Shown: positions 53,628 to 61,911 of the stretch, piece by piece
Position numbering within the stretch: the stretch's first letter is position 1
Layout of the letters: each line of letters starts with the position of its first letter
Assembly: GCA_963725065.1 (NCBI GenBank)
Contig: CAVRXD010000044.1
Span: forward strand, 1 to 64,000
From: VAZQ01 sp963725065
GTDB taxonomy: Bacteria > Pseudomonadota > Alphaproteobacteria > Rhizobiales > Xanthobacteraceae
DNA length: 64,000 bases
Reading direction: 5' to 3'
Notes under the pieces: model-generated
What the model was told of the DNA's origin: nothing
The model's input: the letters and a program-made list of their open reading frames with translations, nothing else
Databases searched by the model: none
Translations under genes and position numbers: made by a program

Positions 53628-54515
53628 ATGACAACCATCGGGCAGCTCGTCCTCTCCGGCCTGCTCATCGGCGGCATCTATGCGCTGATGAGCATCGGCC
53701 TGACGCTGATTTTCGGCGTGCTGCGCATCGTCAATTTCGCCCACGGCGAATTCCTGATGATCGCGATGTACGGCGCCTGGGCGATGACGCGATATCTCGG
53801 CCTCAACCCGTATTACGCGATCGTTGCGATCGTGCCGGCCATGTTCCTGTTCGGGGTGGTCGTGCACCGCCTGATCGTGATGCCGGCGCTCGACAAGCCG
53901 CACCTGGTGGTCGTGTTCGCGACCATGGGATTGTCGATCCTGATGCAGAACGTGGCGCTCATGGCGCTGTCGGCCGATCTGCAGGACGTGCCTCCGATCC
54001 TGGGAGGACGCTCCTTCACCTTCGGCCCGTTCTACGCCAAGCCCGAATTGCTCATCGGCTTTGCGGTCGCGCTCGCCTGCACGCTCGGGCTGCGCTTCAT
54101 GTTGCAGGCGACCTATCTCGGCAAGGCGATCCGCGCCACCGTGCAGGACGGGGAAGCGGCGCAACTGATGGGCGTTCCCGTGCCGCGCATCTTTCTCATC
54201 ACCTTCGCCGCCGGCTCCGCCCTGGTCGGTCTCTCCGCCTGCGTCATGATGCCTTTGTTCTCGGTGTTTCCGACGGTGGGGCTCAATTTCGTGCTGATCG
54301 CGTTCGTGATCGTCGTGCTGGGCGGCATGGGCAGCATCGAAGGCGCGCTGCTCGGCGGAATCTGCATCGGCATCGTGCAGTCGCTGAGCAGCTACTACAT
54401 CGCGCCCGCGTTCGGGCAGATGTTCTTCTTCATGCTGTTCCTGCTGGTGATGATCTTCCGCCCGGCCGGCCTGCTCGGCCGCAAGGGCGAAGCCACCCTC
54501 GGCATCAACGACTGA
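53628..54515 (+). CDS. LIV-type ABC transporter permease LivH-like (system 3)
   Basis: This 295-residue inner-membrane permease has LLIGGIYALMSIGLTLIFGV, RIVNFAHGEFLMIAMYGAWA, coupling loop YLGKAIRATVQDGEAAQLMG and IVVLGGMGSIEGALLGGICI. About eight membrane segments fit LivH. The frame is open upstream to 53565, but the ATG at 53628 begins the usual TTIGQLVLSGLLIGG start. It is followed by LivM after 7 nt. Confidence 0.88.
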   Translation: MTTIGQLVLSGLLIGGIYALMSIGLTLIFGVLRIVNFAHGEFLMIAMYGAWAMTRYLGLNPYYAIVAIVPAMFLFGVVVHRLIVMPALDKPHLVVVFATMGLSILMQNVALMALSADLQDVPPILGGRSFTFGPFYAKPELLIGFAVALACTLGLRFMLQATYLGKAIRATVQDGEAAQLMGVPVPRIFLITFAAGSALVGLSACVMMPLFSVFPTVGLNFVLIAFVIVVLGGMGSIEGALLGGICIGIVQSLSSYYIAPAFGQMFFFMLFLLVMIFRPAGLLGRKGEATLGIND

Positions 54516-54522
54516 AACCCGG

Positions 54523-55545
54523 ATGGACGCGGCGGCGCCAAGAGCCAAGCGACGAGGCGGCCGGTGGCGGTTGCTGCCGGAGCGCGGCACGCTCTCGCTG
54601 TTCGAGCTTGTGCTGCTGGCGGTTTGCGTGGCGCTCGTCGCGGTTCCCCTGCCGCAATACCTGCAGGACGTCGTCATCCAGACCTTCCTGTGGGCCGGGC
54701 TCGCGCTCGCCTGGAACATCGCGGGCGGATTTGCCGGGCTCATTTCGTTCGGGCATGCGGCGTTCTTCGGCGTCGGCGCCTACACCTCGAGCATCCTGGC
54801 GGCGAACTACGGCCTGACACCCTGGATCGGACTGTGGATCGGCGGGCTCCTGGCGGCGGCCTTCGGCGCGGTGCTCACGCTCGTGTGCGCGCGCCTGCGC
54901 GGGCCGTTCTTCATCCTGTCCACGCTCGCGGCCGCCGAGGTGGTCAGGATCGCGGCGCTCAACTGGGCATCGTTGACCGGCGGAGCGGAGGGGCTCTCCA
55001 TCCTGCCGATCGCCAGCATCGCCAACATGGTGTTCGAGTCGAAGGCCACCTACGCCGCGCTGATGCTGGGATACTTCGTTCTGATCTACGCCATCACCAA
55101 GACGGTCGAAGGCTCGCGCTACGGCTACTACCTGTTCGCCGCGCGCGATGACGAGGAGGCCGCCAGCGCGGCGGGCGTCAATCCGTTGTTGGCGCGGACC
55201 GGCGCCATGTGCCTGAGCGCCTTTCTGTCCGGCATCGGCGGCTCGCTGTTCGCGCAGTACTTCCTCTTTCTCGATCCCACCCACGTGATCTCGCCCGAGC
55301 TGTCGTTCCAGTTCGCGCTCCTGCCCGCACTGGGCGGCCTCGGCACGGCGATCGGGCCCGTGCTCGGCTCGTTCGTGATCACGCCGCTGTCGGAGATGCT
55401 GCGCTCCTATTTCGGCGGCGCCGGCGCCGGCCTGCATCTCGCGATCTACGGCGGCGTGCTCGTGGTGGTGATGCTCTATTTCCCCAGCGGCATTGCCGGC
55501 GCGTTGCAGCGGCTGGCGGAACGCCGGCGCAAGGGGCCGCCATGA
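54523..55545 (+). CDS. LIV-type ABC transporter permease LivM-like (system 3)
   Basis: This 340-residue permease has a basic N-terminus, then LivM segments AGLALAWNIAGGFAGLISFG, HAAFFGVGAYTSSILAANYG, the loop YLFAARDDEEAASAAGVNPL and QFALLPALGGLGTAIGPVLG. It is intact, unlike its system 2 counterpart. Its end overlaps the LivG start by ATGA (55542-55545). Confidence 0.88.
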   Translation: MDAAAPRAKRRGGRWRLLPERGTLSLFELVLLAVCVALVAVPLPQYLQDVVIQTFLWAGLALAWNIAGGFAGLISFGHAAFFGVGAYTSSILAANYGLTPWIGLWIGGLLAAAFGAVLTLVCARLRGPFFILSTLAAAEVVRIAALNWASLTGGAEGLSILPIASIANMVFESKATYAALMLGYFVLIYAITKTVEGSRYGYYLFAARDDEEAASAAGVNPLLARTGAMCLSAFLSGIGGSLFAQYFLFLDPTHVISPELSFQFALLPALGGLGTAIGPVLGSFVITPLSEMLRSYFGGAGAGLHLAIYGGVLVVVMLYFPSGIAGALQRLAERRRKGPP

Positions 55546-56270
55546 CGACGCTGCTCGAGGTTCGCAATCTCACCCGCACGTTCGGCGCCCTCAATGCGGT
55601 CGCGGGCGTGAGCTTCACGGTCCGGCAGGGCGAGCTCGTCGGCCTGATCGGCCCGAACGGGGCCGGCAAGAGCACGCTCTACAACCTGATCGCCGGCGCG
55701 ATCACGCCGACCTCCGGCGGTATCGTGTTCAAGGACCGGCCGGTCGCCGGCTGGAAGCCGTATCAGGCCGCGCGCGCCGGCGTGGCGCGGACCTTTCAGA
55801 TCCCCAAGCCCTATCGTCACCTGTCGGTGGTGGAGAACGTGGCGTTGAGCGCCATGCTGCACGACCGGACCGTTGCGGCGGCATGCGACAGCGCGCGGGC
55901 GATCCTGGCCGATGTCGGCCTGGCCGACCATGAGGACGCGCCGGTGGGCAACCTGACGGTGGGCCTGCTCAAGCGGCTCGAAGTGGCGCGCGCGCTGGCG
56001 CTGCGCCCAAGCCTCGTGCTGTTCGACGAGATCATGGCCGGCCTGACGCCGAGCGAGGTCAAGGGGATGACCAACCTGGTCGCCGCTCTTCCCGCGCGCG
56101 GCATCACCGTGATCTGGGTCGAGCACGTGCTCTACGCCATCATGAAGACGGCGCCGCGCATCATGGTGCTCCACCGCGGCGAGCTGATCGCCGACGACGC
56201 GCCCGAGGTGCTGGTCAAGGATCCCGCCGTGATCAAGGCCTATCTCGGCGAGGAGACGAGCTTTGCTTAG
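55542..56270 (+). CDS. LIV-type ABC ATPase LivG-like with a degenerate signature motif (system 3)
   Basis: This 242-residue ATPase has Walker A GPNGAGKSTLYNLIAG and Q-loop VARTFQIPKPYRHLSVVENV. The signature motif reads LTVGLLKRLEVARAL instead of LSGGQ/LSYGQ, and Walker B reads LVLFDEIMAGLTPSE with Ile in place of the usual Pro after Glu. The H-loop VIWVEHVLYAIMKTAPR retains His. The same LKRLE/LKRLEM block occurs in the system 2 LivG, suggesting a subfamily trait rather than decay. Open along its whole length. Confidence 0.87.
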   Translation: MTTLLEVRNLTRTFGALNAVAGVSFTVRQGELVGLIGPNGAGKSTLYNLIAGAITPTSGGIVFKDRPVAGWKPYQAARAGVARTFQIPKPYRHLSVVENVALSAMLHDRTVAAACDSARAILADVGLADHEDAPVGNLTVGLLKRLEVARALALRPSLVLFDEIMAGLTPSEVKGMTNLVAALPARGITVIWVEHVLYAIMKTAPRIMVLHRGELIADDAPEVLVKDPAVIKAYLGEETSFA

Positions 56271-56967
56271 GGTGGAGAACCTCGCGGCGTTCTACGGCCC
56301 GGTGCAAATTCTGCACGACATCAACCTCGCGGTCGACACCGGGCAGATCGTCGCGCTGGTCGGCGCCAACGCGGCCGGCAAGAGCACGCTGATGTTCTCG
56401 CTCGCCGGGCTGCGCACCGCCTGCACCGGCCGTATCTCGATCGGACAGGAGCGCATCGAGGCATTGCCGGCCTACGAGCGCGTCGTGCGCGGCCTGGTGC
56501 TGGTGCCGGAACGCCGGAGGCTGTTTCCGTTCATGACCGTGCTCGAGAATCTGGAGATGGGGGCCTATTGCTCGCTTGCACGCCGCGTGCGGAAGGAGAC
56601 GATCGAGCAGGTCTATGCGCTGCTGCCGGTGCTGGCCGAGCGCCGCGGCCAGATCGCCAGGTCGCTCAGCGGCGGCGAGCAGCAGATGCTCGCGATCGGG
56701 CGCGCGCTGATGGCGAAGCCGCAGGTGCTGCTGCTCGATGAGCCGACCGAGGGCCTGGCCCCGATCTATGTGAAGCTGCTGTTCGATCTCCTGCGCACGC
56801 TGCGCGACCTCGGGCACACGATCCTGATCGTGGAGCAGAACGTGCACCACGTGCTGCGCGCCGCCGACCGCGCCTACGTGCTCGAGAACGGCAGGATCGT
56901 CATGCAGGGCGCGGGCGCCGAACTTCTCGAGGACGACCGGTTGAAGGTCGCATATTTGGGGCTGTGA
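56263..56967 (+). CDS. LIV-type ABC ATPase LivF-like (system 3)
   Basis: This 234-residue ATPase has Walker A GANAAGKSTLMFSLAG (AAGKS rather than GAGKT), LVPERRRLFPFMTVLENLEM, signature LSGGEQQMLAIGRALM, Walker B LLLDEPTEGLAPIYVKLL and LIVEQNVHHVLRAADR. A TTG at 56263 is the likely start, overlapping LivG by 8 nt; a GTG at 56272 is possible. It completes system 3, and the amidohydrolase gene follows after 1 nt. Confidence 0.88.
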   Translation: MLRVENLAAFYGPVQILHDINLAVDTGQIVALVGANAAGKSTLMFSLAGLRTACTGRISIGQERIEALPAYERVVRGLVLVPERRRLFPFMTVLENLEMGAYCSLARRVRKETIEQVYALLPVLAERRGQIARSLSGGEQQMLAIGRALMAKPQVLLLDEPTEGLAPIYVKLLFDLLRTLRDLGHTILIVEQNVHHVLRAADRAYVLENGRIVMQGAGAELLEDDRLKVAYLGL

Positions 56968-56968
56968 A

Positions 56969-57946
56969 ATGGTCACCGATATCCACTGTCATTTCATTCC
57001 GCACGAGCTGTTCAAGTTCGTGCAGGCGCGCAAGGAGTTCGACACCCGCGTGACGGCGATGGACGGCGAGCGCATCGACATCACGGTGCGCGGCATGCAC
57101 TTCGGCCTGAACCCGACCTTCTTCGAGCCGGCGCGGCAGGTCGCGCGCATGGACGGGCTCGGCATCGATCGCACCGTGATTTCGCTCGCGACCCCGCTGG
57201 TGAACTACTATCTCGAGCCGAAGATTGCTTGCGAGGCGGCGCGGCTCTGCAACGACGGCTTTGCCGAACTCGTCGTCGCCGCACCGGAGCGATTCCTGGC
57301 CTGGGCGTTCCTGCCCATGCAGGACCCGGCGGCGGCGGCGGCGGAGCTTCGCCGCTGCGTGCGCGATCATGGCTTCATCGGCGGGCATGTGGCGACCAAT
57401 GTGCGCGGGACTTATCTTCCGGACGACGCCTTCCGCCCGATCTTCGACGCGGCCAGGGAGCTCGATGTGCCGCTGTTCCTGCATCCGGTCGATCCGCCCG
57501 GGCGGGATCGCACCGCTGACTATGAGCTGACCGTGGTCGCCGGCTATCTGTTCGATTCCACCGTCAACGTGTTCCGCATGATCTGCAGCAATTTCCTCGA
57601 TCGGTACCAGGGCATGAAGCTGGTCTGCGCCCATACCGGCGCGTTCAGCCTGCTGCTGCGCAACCGCATGCAGCGCGAGGTCGATACCAACGCGACGCTC
57701 TCGCATACGCTGCCGCGCAAGGTCGGTGACTACCTGCGTGACTTCTACTTCGACACGGTGTGTTTCGAGCCGGACTACCTGCGCTACGCCACCGGCATCG
57801 TTCCGGCGGAGCATCTCCTGCTCGGGAGCGATGCGCCGTTTCCGCTCGGAGAGCCCGATCCCGTCAACTTCGTCCGGCGCGCGCTGCCGAGGGAACAGGC
57901 GGAGCTGGCGCTGTCCGGCAACTTTCAGCGCCTGATCGGGAGATAG
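56969..57946 (+). CDS. ACMSD-type amidohydrolase/decarboxylase
   Basis: This 325-residue enzyme of the amidohydrolase_2 family has an intact metal site: His-x-His in VTDIHCHFIP, His in VPLFLHPVDPPGRDR, His in KLVCAHTGAFSLLLRNRM and Asp in HLLLGSDAPFPLGEPDP. The family includes nonoxidative decarboxylases of aromatic acids and related hydrolases. It follows the system 3 ATPase with 1 nt between, so uptake and conversion are likely coupled. The exact reaction is not known. Confidence 0.88.
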   Translation: MVTDIHCHFIPHELFKFVQARKEFDTRVTAMDGERIDITVRGMHFGLNPTFFEPARQVARMDGLGIDRTVISLATPLVNYYLEPKIACEAARLCNDGFAELVVAAPERFLAWAFLPMQDPAAAAAELRRCVRDHGFIGGHVATNVRGTYLPDDAFRPIFDAARELDVPLFLHPVDPPGRDRTADYELTVVAGYLFDSTVNVFRMICSNFLDRYQGMKLVCAHTGAFSLLLRNRMQREVDTNATLSHTLPRKVGDYLRDFYFDTVCFEPDYLRYATGIVPAEHLLLGSDAPFPLGEPDPVNFVRRALPREQAELALSGNFQRLIGR

Positions 57947-57948
57947 AC

Positions 57949-58503
57949 ATGGACATTCGCCGGCTGCTGGTCGTCTGCGACACCATCAACAGCGAGGGCG
58001 GATTGCCGGCGATACGCCCGGTCACCCGCGTCGCCGCCTGCGCGGTGATCAGGAACCCGCTCGCCGGCGTTCCGCGCGACGACCTCGGCGAGCTCGTGCC
58101 GCTGGGCGCCGAGCTGGGCGAGCTTTTGGTTCGCAAGGCGCTGGCGGTGTTGCCGAACGCCCCGGTGAGCTACGGCAAGGCCGCCATCGTCGGGCTCGAC
58201 GGCGATATCGAGCACGCCGCCGCCATCCTCCATCCGCGCATGGGAAAACCGATGCGCGAGGCGATCGGCGGCGGCAAGGCGATCATTCCCTCGAACGTCA
58301 AGGTCGCGGCCGCCGGAACCGCGATCGACGTGCCGCTGTCCGACCGCGACGACGTCTGGGTGTTCGACCACATCGACACCATCACCGTGGTCGTGCCGGA
58401 CGCGCCGCGGCCGGGAGAGATTGTCGTGGTCGTCGCGCTCGGCGACGGCGGCAGGCCGCGGCCGCGCATCGACAAGGAGGGCGCGCGGCAGCCCGCAAAG
58501 TGA
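57949..58503 (+). CDS. AA_synth (DUF1185)-family protein
   Basis: This 184-residue cytoplasmic protein has conserved segments RVAACAVIRNPLAGVPRDDL, SYGKAAIVGLDGDIEHAAAI, LHPRMGKPMREAIGGGKAII and PSNVKVAAAGTAIDVPL. This matches the amino-acid-synthesis (PF06684/DUF1185) family, whose reaction is not firmly established. Such genes often accompany amidohydrolase and transporter genes in catabolic clusters of Proteobacteria. It starts 2 nt after the amidohydrolase stop and ends the cluster. Confidence 0.85.
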   Translation: MDIRRLLVVCDTINSEGGLPAIRPVTRVAACAVIRNPLAGVPRDDLGELVPLGAELGELLVRKALAVLPNAPVSYGKAAIVGLDGDIEHAAAILHPRMGKPMREAIGGGKAIIPSNVKVAAAGTAIDVPLSDRDDVWVFDHIDTITVVVPDAPRPGEIVVVVALGDGGRPRPRIDKEGARQPAK

Positions 58504-58512
58504 GTTCGGCTC

Positions 58513-59085
58513 TCAGCTCTTGCGTGCCTGCCAGGCGAGATGGCCGAGGGCAGCGCCCTCGCAGATGAGTTCGATGCCGAGCAATACGCCGAGCACCCAG
58601 ACCGCGCTGACCGGAATGCTGGCCCATAGATAGAACGCCAGCAGGATGCCGACGATGCCGCTGGCCAGGACCCAGCCCCAGTTCGGAAACGGCCGTATCG
58701 TCAGTGCAAAAATCACCTTCGAAATGCCCTCGACCATGAAGAACACGATCAGCAGAAGCGTGAGCGTGAGCAGGCCTTCGCCGGGATTGCGCAGGAAAAG
58801 TGACCCGACGAGAATGAACAGGACCACCGAAACGAGCTGAAGCCAGAAATGCGGCACGTGGCGCGCGCCGATCAGACTGATCGCCTGCAATATGCCGCTG
58901 ACGATCAGGACCCATCCGAGAAAGACGACCACGGCGACGGACGAAATCGCGGGAAAGACCAGCGCCAGAATGCCGGCCAGAATCATCAGGCCACTCTGGA
59001 TGAGATACCAGAGCGAATGCCGCTTGACCGTTTCGCGCATCGCCTCGCGCATCACCTGGGCGGCGGCTTCGAGTGACATGGACAT
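58513..59085 (-). CDS. HdeD-family (DUF308) membrane protein
   Basis: This 190-residue inner-membrane protein has six hydrophobic segments in three pairs: YLIQSGLMILAGILALVFP, AVVVFLGWVLIVSGILQAI, WLQLVSVVLFILVGSLFL, LLTLTLLLIVFFMVEGISKV, WGWVLASGIVGILLAFYLW and AVWVLGVLLGIELICEGAAL. Pairs of GxxxG-rich helices are typical of HdeD. Members are linked to acid stress in enterobacteria; the role here is unknown. It is convergent with the AA_synth gene. Confidence 0.88.
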   Translation of the reverse strand: MSMSLEAAAQVMREAMRETVKRHSLWYLIQSGLMILAGILALVFPAISSVAVVVFLGWVLIVSGILQAISLIGARHVPHFWLQLVSVVLFILVGSLFLRNPGEGLLTLTLLLIVFFMVEGISKVIFALTIRPFPNWGWVLASGIVGILLAFYLWASIPVSAVWVLGVLLGIELICEGAALGHLAWQARKS

Positions 59086-59161
59086 GGGCGGTCTCCCTCA
59101 AATGATCGACTCAAATGCCTTAAGAGCTCGATCCTAGTCTCGGCGCGGCGCTACACCAAGC

Positions 59162-59370
59162 CTATCCGTCGTCGCCGCGAGCCGTCAGGGCGCGCAGCTT
59201 CTGTCTGAGGCCCTTGGTTTCCTCAAACCGGGCGGTCACGTCCCGCATGACGGTGACCAGTCCGATGATCTCGCCTTGCTCCGAGTGGATCGGCGTAATC
59301 GTGAATTCGATCGAGAGCGGCGAGCCGTCGGACGTCACCAAGCGCCGTCTTGATTGCTCATTCGATCTTC
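59162..59370 (-). pseudogene. 3' remnant of a PAS-domain protein
   Basis: A minus-strand frame without a start encodes LVTSDGSPLSIEFTITPIHS, EQGEIIGLVTVMRDVTARFE and ETKGLRQKLRALTARGDDG before a TAG at 59162-59164. This is the C-terminal part of a PAS domain (the IIGLVTVMRDVT strand is typical) with a short coiled tail. The rest of the gene is missing; its open frame begins only about 12 nt inside the YciI gene. It must be non-functional. Confidence 0.65.
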
Positions 59371-59735
59371 ATGGTCTGATCGGAGAAATCGACGGTGACG
59401 GTGATGCGGCCCTCGTTGACCCGCCATTTCTGCAGCGTGAAGGTACGCAGCCCGGCCTTGTGCAGCGGGTCTTCCTTGGCGATGGCCTCCGCTTCCTCGA
59501 ACGAGCTTGCGCGCAGCACGAACATCCCGGCTTCGGGGGTTTCGGAGCCGCGGGGATAGAGCGGTCCGGCGGCGAACATGATGCCGCGCTTTTCCAGCTC
59601 GATCTGGTGCGCCAGATGGTCACCGAGCCGTTTGGCGATTTCCGGCGACCGCACCGGCCGCGTGACGACCAGGTACATTTCCTTGCCGAGAAAGCTCTTG
59701 GTTGCGGGATCGACGTTGCTGGGAACATCGGCCAT
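59358..59735 (-). CDS. YciI-family protein
   Basis: This 125-residue protein has the ferredoxin-like YciI pattern: MYLVVTRPVRSPEIAKRLGD, HLAHQIELEKRGIMFAAGPL, MFVLRASSFEEAEAIAKEDP and LHKAGLRTFTLQKWRVNEGR. The conserved His and Asp (HLAHQ; KEDP) of the family are present. Some relatives are dehalogenases or muconolactone-isomerase-like; the function here is unknown. CGAGGAAACCACA precedes the ATG. It may be co-transcribed with the Bug receptor gene upstream. Confidence 0.85.
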   Translation of the reverse strand: MADVPSNVDPATKSFLGKEMYLVVTRPVRSPEIAKRLGDHLAHQIELEKRGIMFAAGPLYPRGSETPEAGMFVLRASSFEEAEAIAKEDPLHKAGLRTFTLQKWRVNEGRITVTVDFSDQTMKIE

Positions 59736-59816
59736 TGTGGTTTCCTCGTTCGTCCCTGGGGTGTGCGGTTATATCGTCGGCGCGCGGGAAACAATCGGAC
59801 CCGGATTGCCGTTGCT

Positions 59817-60797
59817 CTATCGTTTGGGAATCCCGGCCTTTTCCGCCAGGTCCTTCCACAGCGGAATCTCCTTTTTCACGCGCTCGGTCGCCTCTTCGGG
59901 TGTGCTGCTCTTCGGAAAGCCGCCGAGATTGCGCAATTGCTCCTGGACGCTCGGCAACGCGATGGCTGCGCGGATGTCCTGGTTCAGCCGCTCGACGATG
60001 GGTTTCGGTACGCCGTGTGTGGTGCCGACGCCGATCCACGCGATCATTTCGAAGCCCGGTGAAACCGTCTCCGCGACCGTCGGGACATCCTTCAGGGCGG
60101 GCCAGCGTTCGGACGAGGTAATCGCGAGCGCGCGGAAGTTGCCGCCCTGGATATTGCCGAACACGACCGTGCCCGGCGTCACGATGGCATCCACGGTCTT
60201 GCCGAGCAGTCCGGTCACCGCGGCCGAATCGCCGCGAAACGGCACGTGCAAGACCTTGATCCCGGTCGCGGCCGCGAACAGCTCCATGCCCATGTGCTGT
60301 CCGGTCCCCACGCCCGCGGTGCCGATGGTCAACGTGGCGGGCTTTGCCTTCGCCGCGTCGACGAAATCCTTGATGGTTTTGTAGGGCGATTCCGCATGGG
60401 TGACGATGAAGAACGGAACGTTGGTCACGGACGAGATGAATGCGAAGTCGTTGATCGAGTCATAGCCGAGCGAGTTGTAGAGCGCGGGTGAAACGAGATG
60501 TGCGGTCGTCACCAGCAGGAGGGTGTAGCCGTCGGGTTCGGCGCGGGCGACCTGTTCGGCGGCGATATTGCCGCCCGCGCCGACGCGAGCGTCGAAGATG
60601 ACCGGCTGACCGAGAGACTTCGACATCTCGGCGCCGAGCACCCGCGTGATCACGTCGGCGTTGCCGCCGGCGGCAAACCCCTGCACGAAGCGGATCGGCC
60701 GCGTCGGATATTGCTGCGCGAGCGCGCTCACCGCGCTGAATGCGAGGCCAACAGCGAGCGCCATCAGGCTGAGCGAACGCAAAGTGGTGCACACCAT
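59817..60797 (-). CDS. Bug/TctC-family periplasmic binding protein
   Basis: This 326-residue receptor has signal LMALAVGLAFSAVSALAQ and mature segments YPTRPIRFVQGFAAGGNADV, GQPVIFDARVGAGGNIAAEQ, GTAGVGTGQHMGMELFAAAT and VPTVAETVSPGFEMIAWIGV. It is intact and full length. No TctA/TctB genes are nearby. It lies in the group divergent from the IclR gene at 61912, so it may be regulated with the NMT1-like and YciI genes. Confidence 0.9.
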   Translation of the reverse strand: MVCTTLRSLSLMALAVGLAFSAVSALAQQYPTRPIRFVQGFAAGGNADVITRVLGAEMSKSLGQPVIFDARVGAGGNIAAEQVARAEPDGYTLLLVTTAHLVSPALYNSLGYDSINDFAFISSVTNVPFFIVTHAESPYKTIKDFVDAAKAKPATLTIGTAGVGTGQHMGMELFAAATGIKVLHVPFRGDSAAVTGLLGKTVDAIVTPGTVVFGNIQGGNFRALAITSSERWPALKDVPTVAETVSPGFEMIAWIGVGTTHGVPKPIVERLNQDIRAAIALPSVQEQLRNLGGFPKSSTPEEATERVKKEIPLWKDLAEKAGIPKR

Positions 60798-60906
60798 ATC
60801 AGGGAGTGGGGGTCGGCGAGTCGCGACAACCGACGGCGAGTGATTGTCGCGGCGCGGTGACGTCAGCGGGAAGTGCGCAGCCTTTCGGCCATGGCCCGGT
60901 CTCGGG

Positions 60907-61791
60907 TCACCCCGCTTGGGCGACCAGATTCTCGAATTTGTGTTCCTTGAGATATTGATCGAGACCCCAGCGCTTCACCTGATCCATCGTTTCGTGGAAT
61001 TCCTGTTCCGGGATCGGCTTGTAGACGAAACGCTCGCCGCGCCCGAATTTGCTGAAATCCCAGGGGTGGTTCGCGAATTCCGCCGGCACCGCCATTTTCC
61101 AAAGCGGCAGATATTTCTCGATGTCGGCATCCATCGCTTTTTCGGCGCGATCGAGCGCATTGAGATAGGCGCGGAGCGTCTCGGGCGCGGTGCGATCCGG
61201 GACCCACCAGAGCGTATGAAACCTGTCCTCGATGATCTTGCGCAGCCCGAGTTGTTCCGCCATCGCGATCTGCGGCGGCAACAGGCTCGCGGCCTCGACC
61301 TCGCCGTCGAGCAGCGCTTTGAGGCGTGCTCCGAAGCCCCCGGTATTGACCGTCTTGATATTCTCCAGCGGCAGATAGCGTTCGAGCCGGTAAGGAACGT
61401 TGAAGTGGCTGCCGGCGCGCAAGCCTACCGATACCGGAACATCCTTGAGGTCTTCCGGCTTTCGAATCTTCGAGTCGGGCCGCACGAAGATCGCCCAGGG
61501 TGAATCGCCGTAGGCGTCCGCGACGACCTTGCCCATCCCGGCGCTGGCATTGCAGATCGTGCCCCACACGCAGGCGCCCTGAATGACGTCGTCCTTCGAC
61601 TCCGTGTAGGGCTTGTCCTGCGGGCGTTGGAAATAGTCGAACTCCTTCCAACTGGATTGCGTCCCCCGGAACGTTTTCCAATCGAATTCGACGTCGAGTC
61701 CCTCGGCGGCGAAATAGCCTTCCTTCATCGCAACGAAGTCGTTGAGCCCCATGCCTTTGGGGGCAATCTTCACGCTCCTTGCAGTCGTCAT
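60907..61791 (-). CDS. NMT1/SsuA-like substrate-binding protein without a signal peptide
   Basis: This 294-residue protein has a PBP2 fold of the NMT1/THI5/SsuA type: NDFVAMKEGYFAAEGLDVEF, the CVWGTICNASAGMGK region, PWAIFVRPDSKIRKPEDLKD, VSVGLRAGSHFNVPYRL and HTLWWVPDRTAPETLRAYLN. The N-terminus (MTTARSVKIAPKGMGL) has no hydrophobic signal, so it appears cytoplasmic. This would be unusual for a transporter receptor and suggests an enzyme or ligand-sensing role, as in THI5. No ABC permease or ATPase is adjacent. CGGGAGGTTCGCC precedes the ATG. Confidence 0.78.
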   Translation of the reverse strand: MTTARSVKIAPKGMGLNDFVAMKEGYFAAEGLDVEFDWKTFRGTQSSWKEFDYFQRPQDKPYTESKDDVIQGACVWGTICNASAGMGKVVADAYGDSPWAIFVRPDSKIRKPEDLKDVPVSVGLRAGSHFNVPYRLERYLPLENIKTVNTGGFGARLKALLDGEVEAASLLPPQIAMAEQLGLRKIIEDRFHTLWWVPDRTAPETLRAYLNALDRAEKAMDADIEKYLPLWKMAVPAEFANHPWDFSKFGRGERFVYKPIPEQEFHETMDQVKRWGLDQYLKEHKFENLVAQAG

Positions 61792-61878
61792 GGCGAACCT
61801 CCCGGCGGTTCAGCTTGCGCCCGTGCCCGTTGGGCATGCGGGGTCATTGGTGCGGACCTTGTTCCGCAATAAGAAACA

Positions 61879-61897
61879 TGTATCATATTCCGATACA
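61879..61897. promoter_or_regulatory. Inverted-repeat operator candidate for the IclR regulator
   Basis: TGTATC-N7-GATACA (61879-61897, spacer ATATTCC) is a perfect inverted repeat between the divergent NMT1-like and IclR genes, 14 bp before the IclR start. Size and position fit an IclR-family operator controlling both directions. Confidence 0.55.
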
Positions 61898-61911
61898 GGA
61901 AAGCGTCAACC

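Noticed and set aside
59214..60062. Plus-strand 282-codon frame opposite YciI and the Bug receptor
   Set aside because: It is antisense to two clear genes and to the PAS remnant and has no recognisable domain.
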